Of a stretch of DNA of 64,000 nucleotides, positions 33,562-42,796 are shown in pieces. Source of the DNA: Azospirillaceae bacterium. GTDB taxonomy: Bacteria; Pseudomonadota; Alphaproteobacteria; Azospirillales; Azospirillaceae. The notes beneath the pieces are model-generated. The model was not told the DNA's origin. It did no database searches and saw nothing but the letters and a program-made list of their open reading frames with translations. The stretch is taken from positions 186,001-250,000 of the forward strand of contig JARLIO010000034.1 of assembly GCA_031291675.1 (NCBI GenBank). The letters are read 5' to 3'. Every line of letters starts with the position of its first letter. The first letter of the stretch is position 1. Both the position numbers and the translations under genes were made by a program.

Positions 33562-34482
33562 TCAGGAGGAAGCGAGCAGGGCCTCGACCTCGGCAAGAAC
33601 CGGGGCCGCATCCGATGCGCCCCGCCGGGTCGTCGCCAGAGCGCCGCATGCCGCGGCGAAACGCACCGCCTGCGCCAGACCGTCACCGCGCGCCATCGCA
33701 ACGGCCAAACCACCGTTGAAACAATCGCCGGCGGCAACGGTATCGATCGCGGTGACCGGGAAGCGCGGCCAATAGCCCTCGACGTCCGGACCGCGAAAAT
33801 AGACGCCGTTGGCCCCCATCTTGACGATGGCGATCGCGATGCCCCGATCGGTCAAGGCCCGCGCCGCCTGCGCCGCCTGCGCCGCGGTGGCGGGCCGGAT
33901 CCCCACCAGCGCCTCGGTCTCCAGTTCATTGGGCGTCATGACATCGACCAGACCGAACACCGCATCGGGAAGCGGGCAATCGGGAATCGGTGCCGGATCC
34001 AGGACGACGAGAGCGCCCGCGGCGCGCGCCCGCCGCGCGGCGATCAGGCTGGCATCCAGCGGAACCTCAAGCTGCATCAACAAGACTTTTGTCGCATCCA
34101 GCAGCGGTGCGATCCCGGCGACACAATCCGGATCGACCGCCTGGTTGGCACCGGCGATCACCGTGATGAAGTTCTCACCGCTCGCGATGACATTGATCGC
34201 GGCAAGGCCGGTCGGATGCTGTGGATCGACCTGCAAATACCGGGTCGCGACCCCTAATTCCGACAAGCGCCGCTCGGCCAGGGCCCCGAACGGATCGCCG
34301 CCGACCCGGCCAACCAGATCCACCCGGGCACCAAGCCGGGCGGCCGCAACCGCTTGGTTTGCCCCTTTGCCACCGAGCACCATGGCATACCGGTCCCCTT
34401 TGAACGACTCTCCGGGGCGCGGCAATCGCCGGGCATAGGTGACGACATCAATGTTGACGCTGCCAATCACAAGAATCGACAT
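33562..34482 (-). CDS. rbsK: Ribokinase
   Basis: A 306-residue PfkB-family sugar kinase. It has the substrate motif GSVNIDVV, the GGKGANQAVAAARLGA signature, NELETEALVG, and the C-terminal catalytic DTVAAGDCFNGGLAVAMARG with the anion hole and catalytic aspartate. These fit ribokinase, which makes ribose-5-phosphate. Placed just upstream of the regulator and allose genes on the same strand, 146 bases from the regulator, it suggests the same uptake system may also serve ribose, as E. coli AlsBAC can. rpiB at the operon's end would link ribose-5-phosphate to the pentose phosphate pathway. Confidence 0.92.
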   Translation of the reverse strand: MSILVIGSVNIDVVTYARRLPRPGESFKGDRYAMVLGGKGANQAVAAARLGARVDLVGRVGGDPFGALAERRLSELGVATRYLQVDPQHPTGLAAINVIASGENFITVIAGANQAVDPDCVAGIAPLLDATKVLLMQLEVPLDASLIAARRARAAGALVVLDPAPIPDCPLPDAVFGLVDVMTPNELETEALVGIRPATAAQAAQAARALTDRGIAIAIVKMGANGVYFRGPDVEGYWPRFPVTAIDTVAAGDCFNGGLAVAMARGDGLAQAVRFAAACGALATTRRGASDAAPVLAEVEALLASS

Positions 34483-34534
34483 GATGATTTCACCCGCTCT
34501 GCCACAGCCACGACGGGGAAAGGACGCCGCCCCC

Positions 34535-36457
34535 TCAGATCGCGACCTGAATTCCGATTTCCATCACCTGATCGATCGGCAATTTCAGGAAGCTGGTCGG
34601 CTTGCTCGCGTTGCGCGACATGAAGGCGTAGAAGCCTTCCCAGCTCAAGCGACCCTGCGGCGGCACCAGGGTCTCATGACCGACATAGTAGGTCACCGTG
34701 TCGGTATCGATGATCAAACCCTCGGTCGCACAGCGCCGGACCGCGATCGGCAGGTCCGGTGCCTGCATGAAACCATAGCGGACGGTGACCCGCCAAAAGC
34801 CGTCGCCCTCGTCGACAATGGTTAAACGGTCCCGCCCGGGAACCCGTGGCACCTCGTCGGTGACCACCGTCAAGAGCACGACCCGTTCCGCCAGCGCCCG
34901 GTTGTGGCGGATATGGTGCTGCAGCATCGCCGGAATGCCCTTGGGCGTCTTGGTCAGAACCAGCACGGTGCCCGGGGTGCGCACCGTCTGGGTCAGCGCC
35001 AACCGCCAGATGAAATTCTCCCGGCTTTCGATCCGCGCGTCCAGTTGCCGCTGCAGGCGCTTCGAACCGGCATCCCAGATCCGCATCATGACCAGCAAGG
35101 CGACGCCCCCCACCAGCGGCAGCCAGCCACCCTCGGGGATCTTCATCAGATTGGCGACGCAGAACGAGCCGTCGATCGCCACGAACACGCCGCACAGCGC
35201 CACGGCACCCGGCACCGGCCAGTGCCAACGCCGGATCATCACCCAATATAGCAGCAGGGCGGTGATCAGCATGGTGCTCGACACCGCGACGCCATAGGCC
35301 GCCGCCAGGGCATCGGAGGTGCGAAACGACAAAACCAGGGCGACGGTCAGGACCGCCAGCACCCAATTGACCATCGGCACGTAAATCTGGCCATACTCGT
35401 CGGCCGAGGTCTGCATGATCCGCATCCGCGGCCACTGCTGCAGCTGAATCGCCTGCCGCGTCAGCGAAAACACGCCCGAGATCACCGCCTGGCTGGCGAT
35501 GATCGTGGCGAACGTCGACAGGATCACCAGCGGCAGCACGAGGGCCGTGGGCACCAGTTCGAAAAACGGCGCCGTGATCTTTTGCGGATTGTTCAGCAAC
35601 AGCCCGCCCTGGCCCAGGTAATTCAACGCCAAGGCCGGAAACACCGGGCCGAACCAGGCCAGCTTGATCGACCGTCGTCCGACATGCCCCATATCGGCGT
35701 ACAGTGCCTCGCCACCGGTGATCGCCAGGAACACGCTGCCAAACACGGCAAAGCCGATCCAGCCGTGGCTGATCAGGTACAGCAGACCGGCCAGCGGATT
35801 GAGCGCCCACAGCACCCGGGGCGCCATGGCGATGCCCCACAGACCCGACAAGGCGATGGCGACGAACCAGGCCACCATCACCGGACCGAACAGCCGGCCA
35901 ATCTGGGCGGTGCCGCGGCACTGAATCGCGAACAGACCGATCAGGATGACCACCGTCAGCGGTACGACATAAGGCGCCAGCGACGACCAGACCACCTCGG
36001 TACCCTCGACCGCGGACAGCACCGACACCGCCGGCGTAATCACCGCATCACCGACCAGCAGCGCGGCCCCGGCCAGTCCCAGCAGCGCCACCGCGGCGCG
36101 CCGGCCGCTGCCGCTCTGCCAGGGATTGAGCAGCGATGCCAGGGCCAGAATCCCGCCCTCGCCCCGGTTATCGGCACGCATCACAAAGGTGACATATTTT
36201 ACCGAGATCACCAGGGTCAGCGACCATAGGATCAGGGAGATCACCCCGATGACATCATCCGGCGATGGGACCGCATCCCCCGTCGCCTGAAGCGCGACAC
36301 GCAAGGCATAGATCGGGCTGGTGCCGATGTCACCGAACACGATCCCCAGCGCGGTCAGAACCAAAAGCCAGGAACCGTCACGTTCGTTGGGGATCTCGAC
36401 CTCGACGGCGCCGATGGTGGCCGCGCTGTCAAATCTCTCGGCGCTATCGTTTGTCAT
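34535..36457 (-). CDS. kup: Low-affinity potassium transporter Kup
   Basis: A 640-residue KUP/HAK potassium:proton symporter. The N-terminal membrane region carries ALGIVFGDIGTSPIYALRVALQ and later ITGGEALYADMGHVGRRSIKLAWF, both Kup hallmarks. About 12 membrane helices run to residue 440; the C-terminal soluble domain ends with the typical YFLGHETL-like stretch (VTYYVGHETLVPPQGRLSWEGFYAFMSRNASKPTSFLKLPIDQVMEIGIQVAI). Start ATG at 36457 gives the standard length; the frame is open 26 codons further. It is monocistronic, divergent from serA. Confidence 0.96.
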   Translation of the reverse strand: MTNDSAERFDSAATIGAVEVEIPNERDGSWLLVLTALGIVFGDIGTSPIYALRVALQATGDAVPSPDDVIGVISLILWSLTLVISVKYVTFVMRADNRGEGGILALASLLNPWQSGSGRRAAVALLGLAGAALLVGDAVITPAVSVLSAVEGTEVVWSSLAPYVVPLTVVILIGLFAIQCRGTAQIGRLFGPVMVAWFVAIALSGLWGIAMAPRVLWALNPLAGLLYLISHGWIGFAVFGSVFLAITGGEALYADMGHVGRRSIKLAWFGPVFPALALNYLGQGGLLLNNPQKITAPFFELVPTALVLPLVILSTFATIIASQAVISGVFSLTRQAIQLQQWPRMRIMQTSADEYGQIYVPMVNWVLAVLTVALVLSFRTSDALAAAYGVAVSSTMLITALLLYWVMIRRWHWPVPGAVALCGVFVAIDGSFCVANLMKIPEGGWLPLVGGVALLVMMRIWDAGSKRLQRQLDARIESRENFIWRLALTQTVRTPGTVLVLTKTPKGIPAMLQHHIRHNRALAERVVLLTVVTDEVPRVPGRDRLTIVDEGDGFWRVTVRYGFMQAPDLPIAVRRCATEGLIIDTDTVTYYVGHETLVPPQGRLSWEGFYAFMSRNASKPTSFLKLPIDQVMEIGIQVAI

Positions 36458-36992
36458 GACGTCTTTCAGGAGAGGCCTCAATAAAATATCGATCGGCGCA
36501 CAGGGACCGGTTCGGCGACGATGACGCAAAATCATGTATCAATGATGAGCAGGCCGGAATGATAGCGCGACCGCAACCCGGACCGGCCCCCGAATATCGC
36601 TGCTCAGGCATGAACGCCACCAGCTTTGGCGCAACCTGCGGCAATTCGTCAAGGTCTGCGCCGCGGCGGCAGCGGTTCTCGTTTTGGCGACGACGCGTTG
36701 GGCTTTCGCCCAAACCCAACGAGGGCAATGCCCCAGACCCCTTTGTTTTTGTCAAAATAGCGGGGGATTCGGGGTTCATCCCGGGCGGGTGCGGGCGGCA
36801 GCCCGCGGGCCAACAGCCAAAATGAGAACGGCTGCCGCGGCGATCATCGCGAAACCCGCGCCGTGGCCAGGAAAGATTTGCGGATCCGGCCCGAGATGGG
36901 TTGCGCTTGCGGGGGCCGCAGGGCCAAATCTGCGGTGCAACGACGGCCGCACCCCGCCAACCGGCAGCGCCGACACGATACGACAGGGTCCC
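36458..36992. other. Divergent kup-serA intergenic region with REP-like hairpins
   Basis: About 535 bases with no gene. At 36698-36713 TTGGGC-TTTC-GCCCAA forms a hairpin, then GGGC-AAT-GCCC at 36723-36733, then a T-rich run (CCCTTTGTTTTTGTC) at 36738-36752. This looks like a repeated extragenic element or a plus-strand terminator, though no plus gene precedes it. The rest shows only GC-rich inverted bits. Confidence 0.45.
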
Positions 36993-38234
36993 ATGTCCAA
37001 GCTTTCGCTTTCCAAAGAACGCATCTCGATCCTGCTGCTCGAAGGGATCCACGACACCGCGATCGCGGATTTTTCGGCCGCCGGCTACGACAACGTCGTC
37101 CGCCTGCCGAAGGCCTTGTCCGAGGACGAGTTGATCGCGCGCATCCCCAGCGTCCATATGCTGGGGATCCGCTCGCGCACCCAGTTGACCGAACGGGTGT
37201 TGCGCGCCGCCGACCGGCTGATTTGCGTCGGCTGCTTTTGCATTGGCACCAACCAGGTCGATCTGACCGCGGCGGAGCGCCTGGCGATCCCTGTGTTCAA
37301 CGCCCCGTTTTCCAATACCCGCAGCGTCGCCGAACTCGTGCTGGGCGAAATTGTGATGCTGATGCGCGGCATTCCGCAAAAATCGGCCTCAGCCCATCGC
37401 GGCGAATGGATCAAATCCGCCGCTGACAGCGTCGAGGTCCGCGGCAAGACGCTGGGGATCATCGGCTACGGCCATATCGGCACCCAGCTCGGCATCCTGG
37501 CCGAAGCTTTCGGCATGCGGGTGATTTTTCACGACGTCGTCAACAAGCTGTCGCTGGGCAACGCCCGCCCGTCGGAGTCCCTCGACGCCCTGTTGGCCGA
37601 AGCCGACGTCGTCAGCCTGCATGTCCCGGAGACACCGGAGACCCGCACCATGATCGGCGCCGCCCAGTTGGCGACGATGCGCCGCGGCGGTTACCTGATC
37701 AACGCCTCGCGCGGGACCGTCGTTGATATCGACGCCTTGAGCGACGCGCTGCGCCGCGGTCATCTGCTGGGTGCCGCCATCGACGTGTTCCCGGTCGAGC
37801 CCACCGGCGCCGCCGAGGAGTTCGTCTCGCCGCTGCGCGGCCTGGCCAACGTCATCCTGACCCCGCATATCGGTGGTTCGACCGGCGAAGCGCAGGAGCG
37901 AATCGGCAACGAGGTCGCCCGCAAGCTGATCGACTATTCCGATGTCGGCACCACCCTGGGCGCGGTCAACTTCCCCGAGGTCCAGTTGCCGGTGGGCCGG
38001 GGCACCCGCTTCATCCATATCCACAAGAACATGCCGGGCGTCCTGCGTCAGGTTCAGGACGTGTTCGCCTCGCACGACGTCAACATCGTCGCCCAGTATC
38101 TCCAGACCAACGCCGAAATCGGCTATGTCGTGATCGACGCCGAGGGCGATACCGAAGCGCCCGATATCCTCGACGCGCTGAAGGCGATCGGCGGCACCCT
38201 GAAGACCCGGTTCCTCTACGACCATCGCCTGTGA
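36993..38234 (+). CDS. serA: D-3-phosphoglycerate dehydrogenase
   Basis: A 413-residue NAD-dependent enzyme that starts serine synthesis from 3-phosphoglycerate. It is of the short E. coli type: substrate/NAD domains with LGIIGYGHIGTQLGILAEAFGM as NAD loop, catalytic Arg in NASRGTVVDI, Glu in DVFPVEP and His in LTPHIGGSTGEAQ, then a C-terminal ACT domain (about 340-413, IHIHKNMPGVLRQVQDVFASHDVNIVAQYLQT) for serine feedback. ATG at 36993 matches the E. coli start. The methyltransferase gene follows 69 bases later. Confidence 0.96.
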   Translation: MSKLSLSKERISILLLEGIHDTAIADFSAAGYDNVVRLPKALSEDELIARIPSVHMLGIRSRTQLTERVLRAADRLICVGCFCIGTNQVDLTAAERLAIPVFNAPFSNTRSVAELVLGEIVMLMRGIPQKSASAHRGEWIKSAADSVEVRGKTLGIIGYGHIGTQLGILAEAFGMRVIFHDVVNKLSLGNARPSESLDALLAEADVVSLHVPETPETRTMIGAAQLATMRRGGYLINASRGTVVDIDALSDALRRGHLLGAAIDVFPVEPTGAAEEFVSPLRGLANVILTPHIGGSTGEAQERIGNEVARKLIDYSDVGTTLGAVNFPEVQLPVGRGTRFIHIHKNMPGVLRQVQDVFASHDVNIVAQYLQTNAEIGYVVIDAEGDTEAPDILDALKAIGGTLKTRFLYDHRL

Positions 38235-38303
38235 GCACAGTGCCGGGGGCCACGGCGCCCCCGGCACCGACGCCAGCCCCAAACCGGCAAAGGACTGATT
38301 TCG

Positions 38304-39113
38304 ATGGTGATCCCGATTCCCTACCAGCCGCACCGCTTCGAATCCGCGGCGGCCTATTACCGCCGCGGTCGTCCGCCTTATGCCGCCACCCTGATCAATC
38401 GGGTCGTCGCGATCTGTGGCCTGACCGCCGAGCACCACCTGCTCGACCTGGGCTGTGGTCCCGGGCCGCTGGCGATCGCCTTCGCGCCGGTGGTCGGTTC
38501 GGTGCTGGCCCTGGATCCGGAACCGCGGATGCTGCAAGCGGCCACCACCGCGGCCGCCGAGGCCGGGGTCGCGGCGAAGATCCGCTTCGCCGAGGGCAGC
38601 TCCTACCAGCTTGGACCCGAACTCGGCCGCTTTCGCGTCACGACGATCGGCCGCGCCTTCCATTGGATGGATCGGCCCGACACCTTGCGGCGCCTCGACA
38701 CGATGATCGAGCCCGACGGCGCCGTCGTCCTGTTCGACGACCACCATCCCGCGGTCCCGGACAATGCCTGGTATGTCGACTTCAAGACGCTGATCGAGCG
38801 CTACAGCGATGACGATCCGATCCGCCAACAGCGCAAGGCACCGTCCTGGCAGTACCATGAAGCCGTCCTGCTGCGCTCGCCCTTCGAACGGCTGGAGCGC
38901 GCCGCGGTGATCGAACGTCGCCAGACCGCCGTCGCGGACCTGATCGACCGGGCGCTGTCGATGTCCAGCACCTCGCCCCAACGCCTGGGCGACCGCACCA
39001 CGGCGCTGGTCGACGCGCTCCAGACCTTGCTGGCGGGCGTCGCGGTTGACGGTCTTCTGACCGAGATCGTCGAAACCAGCGCCCTGATCGCCCGCCGGCC
39101 GGGGGCCGAATAA
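38304..39113 (+). CDS. Class I SAM-dependent methyltransferase
   Basis: A 269-residue Rossmann-fold methyltransferase. SAM-binding motif I is LLDLGCGPGPLA at about 46-57, motif II VLALDPEPRML, and a late VTTIGRAFHWMDRPDTLRRLDTMIEPDGAVVLFDD as motifs post-II/III; the FHWMD segment is common in UbiE/ACDMT-like proteins acting on small molecules. Substrate unknown. It may be co-transcribed with serA. Confidence 0.88.
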   Translation: MVIPIPYQPHRFESAAAYYRRGRPPYAATLINRVVAICGLTAEHHLLDLGCGPGPLAIAFAPVVGSVLALDPEPRMLQAATTAAAEAGVAAKIRFAEGSSYQLGPELGRFRVTTIGRAFHWMDRPDTLRRLDTMIEPDGAVVLFDDHHPAVPDNAWYVDFKTLIERYSDDDPIRQQRKAPSWQYHEAVLLRSPFERLERAAVIERRQTAVADLIDRALSMSSTSPQRLGDRTTALVDALQTLLAGVAVDGLLTEIVETSALIARRPGAE

Positions 39114-39198
39114 ACAACACCCACCGCCCCGCCACAAAGATTAGCGCGGGTTGTTCGAGCGAAATCCGTCGCTCCGTGGTCGCCCTTTGGAGTCGATG

Positions 39199-40011
39199 AT
39201 GGATTTACGATTGAACGGCAAGCGCGCGCTGATCACGGGCAGCAGCATCGGGATCGGCGAGGCCATCGCCCATGGGCTGGCGGCTGAAGGCGTGGCTGTG
39301 GCCGTCCATGGACGGGACCAGAGGCGTGCCGACCAGGTGGCAAAGGAGATTGCGGCAGCGGGCGGCAAGGCGGTCGTCGTGCTTGGAGATTTGACGAACG
39401 ATGACGACGTCAGGCGTATGGCCGACGAGGCTCTGCGCCTGCTCGGCGGCATCGACATCCTTGTCAACAACGCGGGCGGGTCCGGCGACAAGCAAATCTG
39501 GGAGAGCACGCCGGTCAGCGACTGGGCGACGGCCTATGATCGCAACGTCCTGGCGGCCGTTCGCGTCACCCGGATCCTGTTGCCGAAGATGAGGGCGGCG
39601 GGATGGGGCCGCGTGGTCAACGTGTCGAGTTTGGCCGGGATGATGCCCCCGGCAACCGGTCCCGATTATTCCGCCGCAAAAGCAGCAATGAATAATATGA
39701 CCGTCTCGCTGTCCAAGGCCGCAGCCGGTGATGGCGTGACCGTCAACGCCATCTCGCCGGGCACAATCTTTACGCCCCGGTTGGAGGCTGCCTTTCGCAA
39801 GATGGCGGCATCGAACGGCTGGGTCGACGGCAACGCGGCCTGGCCGGACATCGAACGCGCGGTGCTGCCCCATGTCGTCCAGGTGCCCATGGGAAAGGTT
39901 GGACAGGCCGCCGACATCGCCCACGCCGTCGCCTTCTTATGTAGCCCGCTGGCCGGATACATCACCGGTGTCGATCTGCGGATCGATGGTGGCGTGCTGC
40001 CGAGCCTGTGA
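39199..40011 (+). CDS. Short-chain dehydrogenase/reductase
   Basis: A 270-residue SDR oxidoreductase. NAD(P)-binding TGSSIGIGEA, NNAG, catalytic serine in NVSSLAG and the Y-x3-K pair in YSAAKAAMN, with the C-terminal GYITGVDLRIDGGVLPSL. SDR of this type reduce ketones or oxidise alcohols; the substrate is not predictable. GGAG sits 6 bases before the second of two adjacent ATGs (39199), so that start was chosen. It is convergent with the reductase gene below. Confidence 0.92.
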   Translation: MDLRLNGKRALITGSSIGIGEAIAHGLAAEGVAVAVHGRDQRRADQVAKEIAAAGGKAVVVLGDLTNDDDVRRMADEALRLLGGIDILVNNAGGSGDKQIWESTPVSDWATAYDRNVLAAVRVTRILLPKMRAAGWGRVVNVSSLAGMMPPATGPDYSAAKAAMNNMTVSLSKAAAGDGVTVNAISPGTIFTPRLEAAFRKMAASNGWVDGNAAWPDIERAVLPHVVQVPMGKVGQAADIAHAVAFLCSPLAGYITGVDLRIDGGVLPSL

Positions 40012-40149
40012 TTGTCGCCCGGCAGAATCGGACTTTCTTGCCGCCCCGCCCGATACCGAAATCGGATCGCCGATCGCGCCGATCAATGCGGCTGGATCTC
40101 TTTGCCGGCAAGCCAAGAGCGAACCGTCATGCACGATGCCCGGCTATGA

Positions 40150-41178
40150 TCATTTCAGCAGCCCAAGTTCCAACAGGCTGCGGGCCGTGGCGAGAGCCGC
40201 ATCCGCCGCGCTCCTCGGTGTCCAACCCAGCAGGCGGCGCGCCTTTTCATTGGATGCGTTCTTGTGTTTGCCGAGTTCCGGCACCACCGCTCTGACCTGG
40301 GCATCAAACAGCGCGATGACGCGCATCAGCCAGGTGGGCACGGCGCGGGTTGGAACCTTGCCGCCAGCGGTGCCGGCGCCCGCCTTGAGGATTTGGGCGA
40401 GCTGGCGGACACTGATGAAGTCCCCGGCCGTGGCGAGAAACCGTTCGCCGCGCGCCGCCGGGCTGGTCATCGCCTTGAGATGCAGCTCGGCGACGTCACG
40501 CGCATCGACCGCGCCGAACCAGAGATCGGGGCAGCCCGGCAGCGAACCGTCCAGCAGGCGCTTCACGAGCAGGATCGAGGTCGAATAGTCCGGTCCCAGC
40601 ACGGGTCCGAAAACGCCGACCGGATTGACCACGGCCAGTTCCAGCCCGCCCCTTTCGCGCGCCATGAAATCCCAGGCCGCCCTCTCGGCGATCGTCTTCG
40701 ATTTCGCGTAGGGTTGCACGCGCGGATCATTGAGGTTGGTCCAATCCTCTTCCGTGAAGGCGGTTGTCCGCCCCCGGGCACCATAGCCGATCGCCGCGAA
40801 GGACGAGGTCAGCACCACGCGCTTGACACCGGCGTCGCGCGCCGCCCGCAATACGCGCAGCGTCCCGTCTCGGGCCGGCGCAATCAGCTCATTCTCGTCC
40901 CGGGGCACCGTGCTCGGAAAGGGCGAGGCGACATGGAGAACATAGTCGCAACCAGCTACCGCTTCGGCCCAACCCGCGTCAGCATTGAGATCGGCGCCGA
41001 ACAGGGCAAGGCGCTCGCCGGCCTCGCCGGCTCCACCCTGGCGCAGCATGGCCCGCACGGTCGCTTCGGGCGCCATGCTGCGGACCGTGGTGCGCGCTTC
41101 ATGCCCCGCCGCCAGGAGCTGGATCAGACAATGGGCGCCGACAAATCCCGTGCCCCCCGTGACCAAGACGCGTGCCAT
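40150..41178 (-). CDS. NAD(P)-dependent epimerase/aldehyde-type reductase
   Basis: A 342-residue extended-SDR protein of the dihydroflavonol-4-reductase-like group. It has MARVLVTGGTGFVGAHCLIQLLAAGH as cofactor loop, VLHVASPFP, the catalytic SSFAAIG and YAKSK, and NPVGVFGPVLG. Such bacterial enzymes reduce aldehydes or ketones with NADPH. AGAGGAG lies 9 bases before the ATG at 41178. Its stop faces the SDR gene to the left; the SDR/TetR unit lies upstream, so the three may form one regulated operon. Confidence 0.92.
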   Translation of the reverse strand: MARVLVTGGTGFVGAHCLIQLLAAGHEARTTVRSMAPEATVRAMLRQGGAGEAGERLALFGADLNADAGWAEAVAGCDYVLHVASPFPSTVPRDENELIAPARDGTLRVLRAARDAGVKRVVLTSSFAAIGYGARGRTTAFTEEDWTNLNDPRVQPYAKSKTIAERAAWDFMARERGGLELAVVNPVGVFGPVLGPDYSTSILLVKRLLDGSLPGCPDLWFGAVDARDVAELHLKAMTSPAARGERFLATAGDFISVRQLAQILKAGAGTAGGKVPTRAVPTWLMRVIALFDAQVRAVVPELGKHKNASNEKARRLLGWTPRSAADAALATARSLLELGLLK

Positions 41179-41293
41179 CCTGCAATTCTCCTCTGGCCGA
41201 TAGGTGATAGCGGTAACGTCGGCAAAGACGCCGGGACCGCCGGTTTTCTCGATCGGGGATCGGTGGGGACCCCGACGGAGCGCCCACGGTCCG

Positions 41294-42055
41294 TCAGATG
41301 ACGATCCCGCCGCTGACCTCGATGCGCTGCGCATTGACCCAACGGCTTTCTTCCGAAAGCAGAGAGGCGATCACAGGTCCGAGATCGTCCGCAACACCGG
41401 CCCGGCCGAGTGCCGTATTATCGGCGATCATTTTATTGACAACCGGGTTGTCGCGAACGATGCCACCGCTGAAATCGGTCGCGACAGGGCCCGGGGCAAC
41501 AACATTGACCGCAATCCGGCGCGAGCCCAACTCCACGGCCAAATGCCGCGACAGCACCTCAACAGCCCCCTTCATCGAAGCGTAAACCGCCCCTCCGGGT
41601 GAAGCGACCCGGGTCCGTACCGTCGATACGTTGATGATCCGCCCGCCGTCACGCATGAGGGGGAGAAGCTTCTGCGTCAGGAAGAATACGCCTTTGAAAT
41701 GGACGTTGTAGATGCTGTCGAGCTCTTGCTCGGTAGCCTTTTCGAACGGCATGTTGTGGTGACTGTTGCCCCCATTGTTGACCAAAAAATCGAAATGAGC
41801 GGCGCCAAGCCGGGCGAGCGCGTCTTTCACGCCATCGGCAAAGGCGTCGAACGAAGCGATATCACCGGTATCCAGTTGCAGCGCGACGGCTTTCGCCCCC
41901 GCATCCGTCACCTCAGCAACGACTTCTGCCGCGTTCGCGCTGTGGCTGTGATAGGTGAAGATCGAGGGAACGCCGCGCTTCGCAAGGCTCACGACGGTAT
42001 TGCGGCCAATGCCGCGGCTTCCGCCGGTGACGATAGCAATCCTGGAATCAGGCAT
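41294..42055 (-). CDS. Short-chain dehydrogenase/reductase, TetR-linked
   Basis: A 253-residue SDR with TGGSRGIGRNTVVSLAKRG as cofactor loop, NNGGN, the catalytic serine in NVSTVRT, YASMK and a C-terminal SRWVNAQRIEVSGGIVI. GGGAG lies 7 bases ahead of the ATG at 42055. It is transcribed after the TetR gene, and a 14-base operator candidate lies between them, so it is probably the main target of that repressor. Substrate unknown; likely detoxification of a carbonyl compound. Confidence 0.92.
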   Translation of the reverse strand: MPDSRIAIVTGGSRGIGRNTVVSLAKRGVPSIFTYHSHSANAAEVVAEVTDAGAKAVALQLDTGDIASFDAFADGVKDALARLGAAHFDFLVNNGGNSHHNMPFEKATEQELDSIYNVHFKGVFFLTQKLLPLMRDGGRIINVSTVRTRVASPGGAVYASMKGAVEVLSRHLAVELGSRRIAVNVVAPGPVATDFSGGIVRDNPVVNKMIADNTALGRAGVADDLGPVIASLLSEESRWVNAQRIEVSGGIVI

Positions 42056-42079
42056 TTTTGCGCTCCCAGTTTTGATGAG

Positions 42080-42093
42080 TGTCTGGTCAGACA
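42080..42093. promoter_or_regulatory. TetR-type operator candidate before the SDR gene
   Basis: TGTCTGGTCAGACA: perfect six-base arms around GT. It matches the site at 42718-42731 at 11 of 14 positions and lies 25 bases before the SDR start. Confidence 0.65.
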
Positions 42094-42110
42094 TTAAATA
42101 GGCAAAGAAA

Positions 42111-42677
42111 TCAGTTGAGCATGCGCCACATGGCGTCAAAGCCCGCCTGAGCATAGTGTTCGTTGTTGTTCGGATCTTGCAGCATGGTGTCGATCGTGGC
42201 TTCGGCCAACACGCTCATCAGCGTGACCACGAAACTCAGTGGCATATCGCGCATCGGGCCAACCGCCCGGCTTCTCTCCAGCAAATCGGCGACAGGCGCC
42301 ATTGCCTGCCGCGACGCCTGGCGGCTCTGGGCCGTGATTTCGTCCGCAACACCCAGATGGGTCAAGGCACGGCGCTTCTCCGGATTTGTCATCGTCCAGA
42401 CGAGCCAATGAGACCACACCGAATGTAGTTGAGCTTTCACGTCACCTTTGGCCGGAAAGTCGGCCAAGGCGGTCCCCGCCATTTCGACCTTGAGACCGAC
42501 ATAGAGTTGGTTCAGCAGGTCGGTTTTTGTCGGAAAATAGGTGAAGAGCGAGCCGTTCGAGATGCCAGCCTCCTTGGCGATGAGCGCGGTTGGGGCGCTC
42601 AATCCCTGAACGGCGATGACACGAACCGCCGCCGCCATGATGGCCTCGCGCCTGTCTTCGCTTCTCGGCCTCGCCAT
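42111..42677 (-). CDS. TetR/AcrR-family repressor
   Basis: A 188-residue regulator with the N-terminal TetR helix-turn-helix (VRVIAVQGLSAPTALIAKEAGISNGSLFTYFPTKTDLLNQLY) and a ligand-binding C-terminal domain with LAEATIDTML. It likely represses itself and the SDR and reductase genes behind it; the two matched palindromes flanking it support this. ATG at 42677 has AGAGG 8 bases upstream; a GTG three codons earlier is less well placed. Confidence 0.93.
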   Translation of the reverse strand: MARPRSEDRREAIMAAAVRVIAVQGLSAPTALIAKEAGISNGSLFTYFPTKTDLLNQLYVGLKVEMAGTALADFPAKGDVKAQLHSVWSHWLVWTMTNPEKRRALTHLGVADEITAQSRQASRQAMAPVADLLERSRAVGPMRDMPLSFVVTLMSVLAEATIDTMLQDPNNNEHYAQAGFDAMWRMLN

Positions 42678-42717
42678 GCCCGACACCTCTTGTGGTGCGC
42701 GAAGCTATAAAGAAAAG

Positions 42718-42731
42718 TGACTAGTCAGTCA
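42718..42731. promoter_or_regulatory. TetR-type operator candidate upstream of the tetR gene
   Basis: TGACTAGTCAGTCA, containing the perfect palindrome TGACTAGTCA (42718-42727), 41 bases before the TetR start. Shares the pattern TGWCTRGTCAGWCA with 42080-42093. Confidence 0.65.
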
Positions 42732-42796
42732 ACAACCAGAAAGGCGCGACCCCTGATGCGGTTCACCGGGCATCGAATGGGGCCGGGTCGTGGCAA

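Noticed and set aside
36444-37379. 311-codon minus-strand frame across the kup-serA gap
   Set aside because: Antisense to the start of serA and with no conserved features.
41204-42097. Plus-strand frames opposite the SDR gene
   Set aside because: Shadows of the minus-strand SDR, whose cofactor and catalytic motifs are intact.
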